Both the position numbers and the translations under genes were made by a program. From contig QVOM02000116.1 of NCBI GenBank assembly GCA_003586115.2, forward strand, positions 39,686,128-39,750,127: a stretch of 64,000 bases of DNA, written 5' to 3'. Positions 33,235 to 44,427 of the stretch are shown piece by piece; position 1 is the first letter of the stretch; each line of letters begins with the position of its first letter. The notes under the pieces are model-generated. The model was given only the letters and a program-made list of their open reading frames with translations, searched no databases and had not been told where the DNA came from. Origin of the DNA: Salvator merianae (lineage: Eukaryota; Chordata; Lepidosauria; Squamata; Teiidae).

Positions 33235-33705
33235 GGGCAGGCCGCCTTGTACTGGGGTACGTAATTTGTCCCAAGCTGGAATGAATTGGTCCTGGTGTGG
33301 AACAAAGCTGTTTGCAATGGGACAGCCTGTTCCATGCCAACCCCCATGCTGGCTCTAAAGCTCGTGCCAGTCTCGCAGTCAGCATGGGGGGAGGGACTCC
33401 AAATGCTCAGAAGGCAGGGACCAAAGTTTTGGCCTTCAGAGTTCCCTGGAGAGCCATTTCAGCAGCTCATCTTGTGCTGCTGAAATGTGTCCCCCATAGT
33501 ACACCAGACCATGGAGACATGGTCCGCCTGCCTCTGTGGTCCATATACCATCCCTTACTACACTGGTAGATCTCGACATCTTGGTCTACCAGTAAAGCAG
33601 GACACCATTTGGGCATCCTAGCCAAGTTTATGCTCTGTCCTATGTGGATGAGCATACCAGGAGGGAGGTCCCTAGGTCCATCCTTATATCACACTAAGAG
33701 CACAT
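33235..33705 (-). mobile_element. Family A MITE, copy 12
   Basis: In reverse order: TTTGTCCCAAGCTGGAATGA, the arm pair GCCATTTCAGCAGCTCATCT and GTGCTGCTGAAATGTGTCCC, ACCATGGAGACATGGTCCGC, then TACTACACTGGTAGATCTCG with GGTCTACCAGTAAAG, and GAGCATACCAGGAGGGAGGT. It resembles the copy at 50.0 kb; termini are eroded. Confidence 0.7.
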
Positions 33706-33719
33706 GTGGAAAAGTCCTT

Positions 33720-34540
33720 GGAATGGGCATAAATAGAATTGGAAGTAGGCATCACAATCCCTCTTGGCAAAGTCTAAAAACTCCTGTCTCCATCAATTAA
33801 TGTATATTCTAGAATACATAACGTTATCTCTCAAAACGATGCCTGGTTGTAACTGGTTGCACTGCTGGGCAAACCATATGCTGTCGAATTGGCTGTCTTG
33901 CTTGCTTGCTGCTCATTCAGTTTCTAAGCATAAGGCCAACACTTCCAGAAGTGTTCGTGATGTACAGCTTTCTGGGCAGATGAGTAAACCAAGCCCGGAA
34001 TTCATTTCCAGATTTTTATCCAGACAGCATCAGACGGTTTACGTGAAGCAATGCATTTCGTGCAGGATTAATCAGTAATACTTCTACAATGTTGTCTGTT
34101 CTTTCTTCTTATCAACTTTTCTCATGAGTGTGCACACTGCCCATGCCAGCCAAGATGTAATGTATGCTGCAGGGGACGTATTAAGGAAATGTCTGGCACT
34201 GTTCTTTATTCAGTAATATGAATTTGAGCTCACTATTTGGCACACCGCTTTGAAAGTCACCTTATTGCTCTCTCTCTTTTTAAAGCCGTTTCTCTCAACT
34301 GCAAGCAATTTGCATGTCGATTTATGCATTAGGCTTACAAAGCCCACCTTGAGCCAAAGATTACCCTGGGCCGAGTTACAATATGAATTCTAACAAAAGG
34401 TAGATTGCATACTCTTGGAATGCAATGGATTTAGCCGATGGAGGAGCATTTCCCATGAAAAGATATCTTGCTTCTCTTGTGAAGGTCAATCCCATGTGCA
34501 TCCTTCTGGATAAATTCTGCTTATATAGACACAGGTTTAT
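33720..34540. other. Unique, repeat-poor intergenic sequence
   Basis: No repeat family or open frame is recognised apart from trivial ones. An octamer-like ATTTGCAT lies at about 34309 and the segment 34020-34480 is evenly AT-rich without obvious decay. It would be a reasonable place to look for a conserved non-coding element. Confidence 0.4.
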
Positions 34541-34580
34541 TTTGGTTAGAGCGTTGGACTAGAACCTAGGAATTCTTGTA
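34540..34580 (+). repeat. SINE head fragment
   Basis: GGTTAGAGCGTTGGACTAGA and ACCTAGGAATTCTTG match the box A side of the SINE seen at 39955, cut off before box B. Not a tRNA gene. Confidence 0.55.
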
Positions 34581-34676
34581 TTTGCACATTTCTGCACTTG
34601 TCATCAGTAGATCAGATGAAGTAGAGCTGACCAGGTAGACTGGACTCTGCTAAGATGGATGACTCCTGACATTGGG

Positions 34677-35050
34677 ATGGCCTATTCTGTTCCAGCACAC
34701 ATGTAGCCCTGGAGCTCATATCAGGTTGGGAGCTGGTGTTGGGGGCATCTGAAAGCTTTGAAGGCCAGGGGGACCCATTGCAGCAGGTCACCTTGTTGCA
34801 CCAGTGCAGTGGGTCCTATTGTGTACTGGACTACTGCGGTGTGCCATCTAACACCTCCATGATCCGGTATACCACCATCCAGTATCCCAGTAGGTCAGAA
34901 CACCTTGCCATTTTGGGCCTTCTGGTCTGGTCTACGCTCCGTCCTGTGTACCAGCAGGGGGTGGGGCCTCCCTTAGACTCCAGCAGCCTATGGAATGGAA
35001 GCTCCTGCACAGTGAATATGCCAAGAGGGGGCAGGGTCATGCAGACCTAG
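34677..35050 (-). mobile_element. Family A MITE, copy 13
   Basis: Contains CTTTGAAGGCCAGGGGGACC, the repeated CAGTGGGTCC/GGACCCATTGCAG arms, CGGTATACCACC, TTTTGGGCCTTCTGGTCTGG and ACCAGCAGGGGGTGGGGCCT. Same subtype and order as copy 3. Confidence 0.68.
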
Positions 35051-35103
35051 TATGCTTGTGGCATATTCACAGCACCATAAGGGCTTTTTGTGGATTCCGT
35101 CAT

Positions 35104-35615
35104 AGGGCCTTTCTTCACAGAAACTTTATATGGATTAAGGGTCTGCGTATGACACTTTTAGGCCTCTTAGGTCTGCACATTAGCAAGGATCTATGAGGCC
35201 ATGTCCCTTGCTGGACTGCTCTGTCTGTATTAGATAGAGTGTGATCCAGATTAAGGAGACCTTCTTCCAAATCACTGGTAGACCCATGTAATATGGGTTT
35301 ACCAGTGGACCAGCACGGCCCTCATCCAGAACACAGGAGGTGTGCAGAAGGCATGTCTCCCATGTTCAGGACTACTGGTGTGGTCTTTTCAGTGGCATGC
35401 CATAGCACGCTGCCAAAAAGCCCCCTCCCCTGAGGCCCAGAGGCTAAGAACATGTCTCGTACCCCTTGGAGGCGTGTGGGTATGGCCACAAAGCTCACAC
35501 AAACTTCACGGCCATGATGTGGGCCGATGCAGCCCATGCCTTCCTGTGGTCGGGATCAGTGGGCTAGGCTGTTCTGGACCCACCAATCCTGACCAAGCAC
35601 AGGTCAGAAAGAGCC
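35104..35615 (+). mobile_element. Family A MITE, copy 14
   Basis: Left end TAGGGCCTTTCTTCACAGAA with TATGGATTAAGGG. Then GTCTGCACATTAGCAAGGAT, GAGTGTGATCCAGATTAAGG, CATGTAATATGGGTTTACC and AAGCTCACACAAACTTC, with the end reading GCACAGGTCAGAAAGAGCC. It follows copy 13 closely but in the opposite orientation. Confidence 0.75.
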
Positions 35616-35639
35616 AAAGTGGTTGTCTGCCTGAAAGTT

Positions 35640-36590
35640 CTGACCTTGGTGCAATGTTGCTTATGAGGGCAGACAGCAATAAGGAATCAGAAACATAGAT
35701 GCTGGTTTGCTGATATCTGATTTTCCTGCCTCTGGTCATAGCCAAGTTATTCAGCAAGTTTTCAGTTAGTGCATTCCACACTTTATTTGTTTCTATTGCT
35801 GTGCTCAGGAAGGAATTTATCCCAATCGAGAATTATTCCCTAACAGTCAAATGCTGCTGATTCACACTGACTCACTTTTAAGGGTAGGTTTCTGCCTCTG
35901 GTACCTCAGCATCTGGATAAGATCACAGGGTGCTTAAACAACAACGGCTGTTCAGGGATTTTAAAATAGCACCATGTTTTTTGTTCCTTGAACCTTTGGC
36001 TTTTTTCTCATAGCTGCAAGCAAATCAACACACTTCTTACATGTACTTTAAATGAATGAAAACCAGTAAGTACAGCTAGAGAGAAAATTACTTCTGATTG
36101 AAGACTTGAAATGCTACATGAATGTCCTCTTCTTATAATGGCAATGAAGGAGAAGAGGGCCTGCTTTTAAATATAGAAATGAATTCCAAGAGGGATGACA
36201 GTTTTATTGCTCAGATTTTGAACGGTAAACGGCAGATAAACTAAATGAAGAGTGATGGGCTTGGGCTAAAAGAGAGTCTTTTTTTTCATTTGCTAGTCAG
36301 TCACGTGGCAGAAAATATTAAAGCTATTTAGGTTTTAGGGTCTCCTACAAGCATTTTTTCTCCACCATTCATATGATGTCATTGGATCGCCACCCCTTTT
36401 TTTTCTCTACTTAATCCACATTTCCACTTACTACAGAAAATATAGTTTCATAAAATAACCTGTTTCCCTTCTGCAGTGAACAACGTTGCCTTGGAGAACC
36501 CCTGAAACTGTGGGCTTTCCACAATAATCAACACTGTATTGGCTGTTAACATTTGTATAAGTTGAAAGATGCAGTGTGCTAATTTGCTGA
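35640..36590. other. Unique AT-rich intergenic sequence
   Basis: No gene, repeat family or strong structure recognised. Short A/T runs only. Confidence 0.6.
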
Positions 36591-36607
36591 TAACTCTGCC
36601 CTAGGAC

Positions 36608-37190
36608 TCACTGGGCCCTTTTGCACTGGCTGGTGTACTAGTCCAGTGCAAGGTCTAACCCACTTCTGGGCCTCTCTCTTCCACATTCTGGTGTGGACTA
36701 GAGAGACCACGCCCCCTGCTAGGATGCCCCATCTGCAGAATGGCCACCTAGACTGCAATACCGGTAGACCTTTTTTAAAAATAGGTTTCCCAGTGGTCCA
36801 GGGGCCACTGGAACAGAACAGAGAGGCATGCATAATAGCACATGCCTCCTTGTTCTGGTATGGCACGGGAATCTATTTTGGTGACACACCAAATTGCATA
36901 ACTGAAATGGGTTCCCCTGGGGCTCTCAGGCCAGGAACTTTCATTCCTGGCTTTCAGAGCCCTTGCAGCAGGTTCCAATGCTCACGGGAGGTTCAGGTGC
37001 TGGGGCTCAGAGGCAAAGGGTTGACCTGAACTGGCCAACCTGGCCACCCACTGCTGGCCACGATGTGGCTGCACCGTCCCCAGAACTGCCTTTCCTTGCT
37101 CCCCTGCAAGGTAGACGTGCAGGCCAAAAACGGTCTTAGTTCCGAGTTGTCCTAAGACTGACTACTGTGTTGTGATGTGACTGGGCCCTT
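36608..37190 (+). mobile_element. Family A MITE, copy 15
   Basis: GGGCCCTTTTGCACTGGCTG at the left; TTCCACATTCTGGTGTGGAC, GGATGCCCCATCTGCAGAAT, TACCGGTAGACC, the hairpin of GAGGCATGCATAATAGCACA with TGCCTCCTTGTTCTGG, CAGGAACTTTCATTCCTGGC (a near-perfect palindrome at 36931-36950) and GACTGGGCCCTT near the right end. Confidence 0.75.
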
Positions 37191-37216
37191 ATAGTTCATG
37201 AAAGTGGGGAGGGAAA

Positions 37217-37445
37217 GCTGTTTCCTTAGCTAAAGGCCAGGGTATGTCTTTGCCAGTCTTCTAAATGTATATAAAGAAGATGCCTGGTGCACCTCAGGGG
37301 GGAGACTATTCCATAGTTTTGGGGCTACCACTGAGAAGGCCCTATTCCACCTCTTTAGCTATGGAAGGTGGTGGTACAACCAGGAGGGTCTTATCTGTAG
37401 ATCTTAAATCATGGGCAGGTCAATATGGGAGAAGGCATTCCTTTA
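37217..37445. repeat. LINE-derived interspersed repeat
   Basis: GGGAGACTATTCCATAGTTT, then GCTACCACTGAGAAGGCCCT, and GTGGTACAACCAGGAGGG resembles a common squamate LINE (L2 group) 3' region whose consensus includes 'cattccaccaggcggggccagggctgagaaggccct'. Diverged. Confidence 0.55.
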
Positions 37446-37451
37446 CATATT

Positions 37452-37648
37452 TGGGGCCCAGGTCAGTGGTATAACAAGCTGCCTGGAAAGCAGAGGGTCA
37501 CCGGTTTAATCCCCAGCTTTTCCCTGGAAGAAAGCAATAGCAAACCACTTATGTATCTCTGCCAAGAAAACTGCATAGAGATATCCAAGGGGGTGCCCAT
37601 GCAGTTAATGAGGAGTTGCCATGACTTGGTAGTACCTACCGTCACCAC
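37452..37648 (+). mobile_element. tRNA-derived SINE, Sauria SINE-like, copy 2
   Basis: GGCCCAGGTCAGTGGTATAA (tRNA-like head), AGAGGGTCACCGGTTTAATC (box B region), then AGCAAACCACTTATGTATCT, GCCAAGAAAACTGCATAGAG and TTGCCATGACTTGGTAGTAC. It shares the tail with the copy at 23141 and with a tail fragment at 61374. Confidence 0.8.
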
Positions 37649-38485
37649 CTTCAGCTGCAGATATGCAAAAATTGCTGCTATGAAAACTGTGAAGGAGGAA
37701 TGACTGCAAAATCAGGTTTAAATTAAAATAATGAGTTGGCACCTGAAAAAGGGAATAAATCCTTTTGCTTTAAAGTTGATAGTTACAAAATGAAGCTAGG
37801 CATAATGACCCATAAGAAAAAGTCAAGAATCTATATTTGGCAATGCTATAAGATCACCGAATATTACAAAATAGCACACCAGCTTTAAGTTCTCCAAAAC
37901 TCTCAGGCACTGTATTTCACAGGAAGCAGCAACATTTATTTAAACTTTAGCAGCTGTTCTTTTGTTTTTAAAAAATCTTATTGTCTGTCATATGTATTTG
38001 CAATGCTCAGATGTGTCACAAAAGGGAAAAGGTAGCCCAAAGGCATTTGCTGCTGGATGGGTGTGTTCTGACTCTGCAAGCCAGTGCAGTGCTTTTGAGC
38101 TGGGGAACCAAAAGGAAGGCCGGCTGCCAGGTCTTTGTTAAGCTATTTAGAATCAGATAAATGACTGGGGCTCGTTTGTACTTGCTGCATAGAAAGTGAC
38201 TGTATTTGCCCTTCACAGTCATTTCCTGCTTGTTGGTGGTGAGTGGTGAAGTGTGGGAGCCCCTCCTCCTAAAAGGCCTTGTAGCTACACCTCAAGAGTT
38301 GAGTGCAAGCAGGCAGCCGTACTGGGCTGTGATTACAGATGTAGTTTCCCTGTGCTGCAAGCAGGCAAAGAGAAAAGTAACTTCCCACACATAGCAGGGT
38401 GTCCATTGGGGCGAATGTGATTTTCCTGCAACCGAAAGGGAAGGGCTGCTGTTCTATCTAATACAGTAACCCAAAGAAGACTGTT

Positions 38486-38981
38486 TGCTTAGATTTCTTA
38501 TATTAGAAAAATATTTACAAGATTTCTCCCTGCTCCCTGCTGCCGCTGATATTTCTTCAGTAAGCTAGCTGTCAGAGATGCACAGTGTAAGCTCTTTTTC
38601 TGAGCTTTGTTTTGTTTTTTTTAAAGGAAAAGGCCTAATCCCCTTAGTGTAGCACAGGGTACTAACCCGTACGGGTCTATGGGTAAATTTGGACCTGATG
38701 GCATGCTCCTGGTTCCCCTGCCCCTGTCCCTGCTGCTTAGATTTCTTATATTAGAAAAATATTTACAAGATTTCTCCCTGCTCCCTGCTGCCGCTGATAT
38801 TTCTTCAGTAAGCTAGCTGTCAGAGATGCACAGTGTAAGCTCTTTTTCTGAGCTTTGTTTTGTTTTTTTTAAAGGAAAAGGCCTAATCCCCTTAGTGTAG
38901 CACAGGGTACTAACCCGTACGGGTCTATGGGTAAATTTGGACCTGATGGCATGCTCCTGGTTCCCCTGCCCCTGCCCCTGC
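38486..38981 (+). repeat. 248-bp tandem duplication, effectively identical
   Basis: Bases 38486-38733 are repeated at 38734-38981. I found no difference until the C-rich end, where copy 1 has CCCCTGTCCCTG and copy 2 has extra CCCCTG units. Landmarks: AGATTTCTTATATTAGAAAA at 38491 and 38739; GCATGCTCCTGGTTCCCCTG at 38701 and 38949. The offset is exactly 248. It is either a very young duplication or an assembly artefact. Confidence 0.95.
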
Positions 38982-38993
38982 CCCTGCCCCACT
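38965..38993 (+). repeat. (CCCCTG)n hexanucleotide run
   Basis: Four or so CCCCTG units ending CCCCTGCCCCACTCCC, at the right end of the second copy of the 248-bp duplication. Slippage here may explain the only difference between copies. Confidence 0.85.
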
Positions 38994-39104
38994 CCCAGAC
39001 AGTGACTGGGAAAGCTCAGCAGATGCTACTGCAACCTTGGTCCTATTCTGTTGCAAGGTTCAGCATCATGACTACTTTGTTTGCCTGTTTTAAATATAGA
39101 GACA

Positions 39105-39340
39105 TGGGGCCTTTCCCCTCTTAATTGAAATCTGGGAACAAGCAGCTCCCTAATACGCTTTGTCTGCATGGGACTACTGCTATCCCAGTCCAGAATTGTC
39201 CCAAGGGTCACTATCCCTGTTTAGCTGTGGACCTGTTTGAAGAGGGTCTACAACCGTCCCAAGCTGTCTTGTTCCAGTCCAGCCTTCAGTGCTTCCACAC
39301 CTGGTTTGGAACATGGAAAACGTCACAGCCCCATCTTTGA
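39105..39340 (+). mobile_element. Possible family A relic
   Basis: GGGGCCTTTCCCCTCTTAAT, ATACGCTTTGTCTGCATGGG, GTGGACCTGTTTGAAGAGGG and TTGAAGCTTATGCAAGCTTC match family A landmarks loosely. Too diverged to set its ends. Confidence 0.4.
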
Positions 39341-39402
39341 AGCTTATGCAAGCTTCTGAAGATCATTTCTGAAATCCCAGCATGGAGGTACAGTAGGCAT
39401 GT

Positions 39403-39729
39403 TAGGGCCTGTTTGCACTTTACAGCTCAGAGTGGTAGCATTCTACCATTCTAAGCTAGAACAGGCCCAGTGGTATGGCGACTATCTGCACTGCAAAGGC
39501 TGGAAAGCCCTGTACTGGCTTCAGTACTCTCAGTGTGGATGCTGGCCTGAGTGCCATGACAGTGGCTGCAGAAACGTCCAGCCACTGCCCTGGTGATCAG
39601 GGACACAGTGCCTATGTCATGCCACAGCCTCACAGTGTTCGCACCCAGAAGCAGTTGCGAATGTTGCTGTGCTACCAGCCAAGCTGTGGACAGAGAATTA
39701 GCTAGCGTATCAGCACGAACAGGCCCCTA
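39403..39729. mobile_element. Family C MITE, copy 2
   Basis: Left end TAGGGCCTGTTTGCACTTTA, right end GCACGAACAGGCCCCTA, inverted repeats of about 15 bases. Internal TCTGCACTGCAAAGGCTGG, CTGCCCTGGTGATCAGGGAC, GTTCGCACCCAGAAGCAG and AAGCTGTGGACAG match copy 1 at 1838. Confidence 0.8.
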
Positions 39730-39954
39730 CCTTCAGAGACTGCTTTGTTCAGCCCTGTACTTGCATACATACATGATGTGTGGTCCAATTGCTGGCAGTG
39801 GTATGTGGTGCCTGGGCAGAGAGTCAGTTGCATGGCAGGAAGTCACTTGTGTCCTGACCTTCCCAATGCAGACAGTGTCTCATCTGTAATCCCAGAACAG
39901 AGTGCACTAGGATAGTTAGACCATTCTAAGAGAGGTGAGTGCAGAGGGCCAGTG

Positions 39955-40205
39955 GTCTGTAATGGCTGGGAATGTTGAACTAGAACCTAGAGATTCCTGG
40001 GTTCGAATCTTCATCAGCTATGAAAGCTTGCAGAGTGACCTTGGTTGAAGTCACTGTCTCTCAGTCTAACTCCTTCACAGGGTTGTTGGATGGGGGGAAT
40101 AAAATAAAGGGGAGCAGAATGGTGTGAAGCACCATAAGCTCTTTGGTGAAAGGGTGGGATAGAAATGCCACAAATAAGTAAAAAAATAGAAATAAATAAA
40201 CAGGT
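39955..40205 (+). mobile_element. tRNA-derived SINE with LINE-type tail, copy 2
   Basis: The head ends in the box B-like CTGGGTTCGAATCTTCATCA (40000-40019). The body reads GTGACCTTGGTTGAAGTCAC and TCTCTCAGTCTAACTCC, TTCACAGGGTTGTTGGATGG; the tail reads AAGCTCTTTGGTGAAAGGGT, GGGATAGAAATGCC and A-rich sequence to 40200. Opposite orientation to the copy at 27293. Confidence 0.85.
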
Positions 40206-41218
40206 AGTTATACTGCAGTAGATTCTACTGATATTATATTTCAGTCTTTCGGTCTGTGTGGATACATGGCAGGAATGTAATTCAGACTGGAAGGAACACA
40301 ATGCATGCTTTACAAGAAAGTCATGGTGTATTGTGGTTTATAGATATTCAGAAATGTTCTGGAAAAGAGACGGAGTCACAAGTCAGAACCAGACCTTTGA
40401 ACTACTGCATGTTGGAAGAAATACCGAATGCTGGGACTTGTAGTTCAGGAACATCTGAAAAGCTGCCAGTTTTGTAGCCCTGGTTTGGATATGTGTGTTC
40501 AGCTGGAGAATAACGAAAGCATTTTTATTTAAATGGAGAAAATAGACAGGATGTGAAAGTCTATGTGGGTAAAGCAATCGATACAAAAAGCATAAAGTTC
40601 ACAATTAAGACACAGTTCAATAACTACCATCAGTAAATTGGCAACAGGAAAGCTTAGGCATGCAGGTACAAGTTAATTGTTCCATAAAGATGTTTCATCA
40701 AGCGGAGAGGAAGCAAAAGATATATTTATCAACAGTACTGAATGTGTAATATATTCCTCCTCCTCCTCCTCCTGCTTTGGTGAATGGATCAATCTCTCAC
40801 AGTGGATGTTGCCTAGGTTAGAAAGTTATCTTATTTAAACCTGAATAAAGTACATAGAGTTTCTTTTATTTTTAATAGAAAAAATTGAACTCCTTCCAAC
40901 CAAATAGTGATTATCAACTGTAAGGCACTTGAGGTTTATTCTAAGTTCACTTTTCACTTCCTGAATTAAAGTAAAAGCCTGGGAGTTAACAGGGCTGCTT
41001 GTTTTGTAAGGAAAACAGAAGGCAGGAAAGAGGATCCCTAAAATCCAGATGTTACAGCTGGACTGCCCTAGTTGCACAGCACCACACCTTTCATTTATTT
41101 GTTTGCTTCTTGCTTGGTACTAGATGGGCTGCGTAGAGGAACAAAGAGTGAAACTCCAAAAGAGGAAATGTGAGTATACAGTAGGGTGGGAAGGAATACC
41201 ACCTGACCTCATTGATGT

Positions 41219-41567
41219 AGGGTGTCTTCACACAGAGCGTAGACAGTGTCTCAAAAGTGCCTTGTGTTCATCCCATCCCTAATCACTCTTTTCTCGCCTA
41301 GGATGTTCATGAGAGGGGATGGGTGGATGATCTTACCTGCAAACAATCTTGAAGCCATCTCAAAGTCACTTCAGAGGTGCTTTTCTTTTTCTCTGTGTGA
41401 ATGCAGCCTTAATCTCTAAACCATCTCTTGCAGTGTTCACCTGTAACAAAAAAGAACCTTAGAACCATCTCAGAGACATTAGCATGTGGCTCTTGTGTTC
41501 TCATCCCATCCCAAAGTCATTTCAGGGTTGTTTTTGTTGTTTTTACTGTGTGTGAATGCAGCCTTAG
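41219..41567. mobile_element. Nested or tandem family D-like MITE
   Basis: Left end GGTGTCTTCACACAGAGCG. A first right end CTCTGTGTGAATGCAGCCTT is at 41394-41412 and a second, CTGTGTGTGAATGCAGCCTT, at 41547-41566. The two halves share GTGTTCATCCCATCC / GTTCTCATCCCATCC and CAAAGTCACTTCAG / CAAAGTCATTTCAG. So this is a duplicated element or one inserted in another. Confidence 0.72.
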
Positions 41568-41569
41568 GC

Positions 41570-41870
41570 CATCTATAGCCCGACTGTAAAACCCAGGATT
41601 ATCCCAGCACTATGTCAGAATTGCCGTACATGTCCATATTACTCCCAACATAGCCCCAGGATATAGGAGTGACATCCCACAATAATATTATTGTAAGAAA
41701 ATCAACTTACAACTTGGGTTTTACCTTGTCTGGAAGGCTGTTCCCTCCTTGGGCGGGTCTTGCAGCAGTCTGCTGCATCACTATGGAGGCCTCGCAGCCA
41801 GCAATCACCGCTTCCTGCGGCATGTGAACCCCTGTTCTTAAAGCAACAAGTGTCGCTGGTATCCACTCCA
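41570..41870. mobile_element. MITE-like repeat, family E copy 2
   Basis: GGCCATCTATAGCCCGACTG at the left, then AACCCAGGATTATCCCAGCA, ATAGGAGTGACATCCCACAA and ATTATTGTAAGAAAATC, a short inverted pair around CAATAATATTATTG. It shares the 'gtgacatccc' core with 28921. Confidence 0.4.
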
Positions 41871-42141
41871 AAAGGCAAGCTGGATTAATAGATAAAATAT
41901 GGACTACGACTACAAAAACTCCTGTTGCAAAATCAGTGAACTATCCAGGATATATGATCTGCTTGAAAGGATAAATTATAATATGACAACTGTGGACAGA
42001 GGCCTGCCATAAGCCCCCAAAAAGAATAAGTGTAGTCACCAGTAGACTAGAAATTTGAATGTGAATCTCCTTATTTCTAATCCCAATGATGTCTTAAATC
42101 TTACTAAGGCATTTTCCATTCAGGACAGTAGATAACAGGGC

Positions 42142-42402
42142 CATTTCTGCACTGTGCAGAGTATACCGTGCCATGGTTGTCTGCTCTAGGTCACCTGGCC
42201 TACAGTTGGCAGCTGGGGCTGTTTCAGCTGGGCACCCAGAAGTGCCTCTTCCAGGTGCTCAGCAAAATGATGCTGGATTTAGTATGCTGGTCTATTGCCC
42301 TTACTCTGTCCACACATAGGCTGTGGTCTGCATTAGCATGCGGCTGGCAGGTCCTTATTGTGGGATACAATCTGGAATAAGGCCCAGTGCAGAAAGGGCC
42401 TA
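42142..42402. mobile_element. Family B MITE, copy 3
   Basis: Right arm GGATACAATCTGGAATAAGG, CCCAGTGCAGAAAGGGCC is intact, with GCATTAGCATGCGGCTGGCA inside. The left arm starts GGGCCATTTCTGCACTGTGC but then carries about 100 extra bases relative to copies 1, 2 and 4. Confidence 0.72.
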
Positions 42403-42429
42403 GGTTGCACATAACTTCAGGCATGGATG

Positions 42430-43400
42430 ATCAGAAATTCACACTGTATAAACTTAGTGAAGCTGGAGGGCTATTAAATTAAAATTTAAACTGGGAACAT
42501 GTTGCCTCCCCAGCCCCAAACTGCATTTCTAATCTCAACAGTATATTTTCTAGTAGGATTGTAAGTAAGGACACACTATTCAGTAAGAAAATACGGTGAA
42601 CTTGGAGTATATGTGTTATACATTCTCCAAACCCATTCTGGCTTCAGGATCTGTCTGAATAAAGAATCACTCAGGATTATGTTTGTATATGGAATGTGAC
42701 ATCCATCAAAGGATGGAACTGAACTTCTAATGCAATGGCTTTAGTGTGTTAGAAGCTCTAAGCCAACCCGTATGTTATGCCAGGGAAAGATGGTGTACTT
42801 TGCATTGATCAGGAATCCTTTATACATGTAGATTTGTGCATGAGGATGGAGTACAGCCTTCTCCTATCCCATCCCTGGCTTACAATATTGGCAGATTTAT
42901 AATTCCTAAAAATACTTGTTACAATTTTGGCAGCAAGCATCGCACAGTGCACTTGATGAGGTTCTTCCCTGTAAGAACCACTGCTCCCTGTGGATATTGC
43001 TTGTCTAGAAAATGAGAAATGACATTTCTGCCATAAGGAATAGTTCTATAAACCAGGTGAAGGGGATGCTACTTTTTAAAAATTCTTCAGCTCAACATAT
43101 GTTCTTTGAATCTTAGAAATGCCAAATCACTCTTTTAAAGGTATCAGTTTCCTGCTGTTCCCTTGTCACAGAATGTAGACAGATCTCGCTTGCTCTAAGA
43201 TCTTCTTACAGCAAAGCTTCGTTTTCTTTGCCTGACAGCTGCAAGGCAAGGATTTAAAAAAAGGACACGTTTACCAAAGATTTATTCCTATCCTGCTCCA
43301 GACAAAGGAAGTATTTAATCACATAACTATGGAGCTGGCTGCCACGAGTTGTGGTGATGTGATGATAGCCACAAACAAGATTCATGGTGGAAAAAACTCT
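42430..43400. other. Unique AT-rich intergenic sequence
   Basis: No exon, repeat family or RNA gene recognised. Confidence 0.6.
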
Positions 43401-43419
43401 TGGTAGCTATTAGCCCTGC

Positions 43420-43612
43420 TGGAAGTATGACTGCCTCCAGTATAGGAGGCAGGGTAGCTTTAAAGCCCAGTTTGCTGGGACATTGTGAACAAGGCATGTT
43501 AATGTGTTCAAATCTTGCTTATGGGCTTCCATAGGTCACTGGCTGGCCAATGCAACAATATGAGCTATTGATCTGATCCAGCAGGGCATTTCTTGTGTTC
43601 TAAGGTCATCCA
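43420..43612 (+). mobile_element. LINE (L3/CR1-type) 3' end
   Basis: ACTGCCTCCAGTATAGGAGG, TGGGCTTCCATAGGTCACTG and TGATCTGATCCAGCAGGGCA, TTTCTTGTGTTCTAAGG is the plus-strand form of the 3' end seen in reverse at 29205. Confidence 0.72.
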
Positions 43613-44427
43613 ACTCCAATACTCAAACCACTTCACCGGGATGTTCACCAGAATGCCCCTCCACATGTTGCTGACCAACTGCCACATTCCTTACCAGTGG
43701 TCAGACTGACTAAATAATATTTTAGTGTTCATTTGAATATTACATGCTAGGTGCAAACTACATGATTCCCTCAAGTGCTGCTTCAGAGCCGTTTGAAGGC
43801 AAGCATGGGCGAGTATCCTCCATCCCTGAGCCATGATTGATGTCATCGATCAGCTAGCTTCTGGGTTTGTGGGATTGTGTTTTGGAGGGATGGCAAAGGG
43901 CTGCATCACTTTAGCTGACTAGTTATTATCTTGATAAGGCTATTGGAGTGTGGACCCAGTGGCTCCACATTAGCATTTTTAATGTCAGTTGAGATGTTTA
44001 ACTTGTATATTATGGATTCAGTCATAATAAAATTTACCAGCAACCTAACTACAACCAGTGCTACAATTTTCTGAAACATTTTTTTCAAAATGTCTTCCAT
44101 TTTGTTATATTTTGTGTTTGCTCTTTTATCAGTTTTGCTGACAAACAGCTTCACATTTCAACACTGCATTGGATTTTGGATGAAGAACATCACTTACCAG
44201 CAGTTACCTGCTGCAGAGAAAAAAAATCTAAGAAGTACTAGCAAAAGAAAAGAAGCTGGGACATCCTGAAAGTGAGAATCACAGTTGTCAAAGTACTTTG
44301 GTTAAGAAGAACAATAATTTCTATGCTTTACACAATCTAAAATTGTTTCTATAGGAATAGTGTTAGGGTGCAAAAATTCATTCTAGCTACACCTAGATTT
44401 AATTTATTTTTGATCCACCTTTAGAAT

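Noticed and set aside
34540..34580. tRNA gene
   Set aside because: Only a SINE head fragment; no complete cloverleaf and no terminator.
38486..38981. CRISPR-like or satellite array
   Set aside because: Only two units of 248 bp; a simple tandem duplication.
40000..40019. tRNA gene suggested by GGGTTCGAATC
   Set aside because: The box B motif belongs to the SINE at 39955-40205 with its LINE-type tail.
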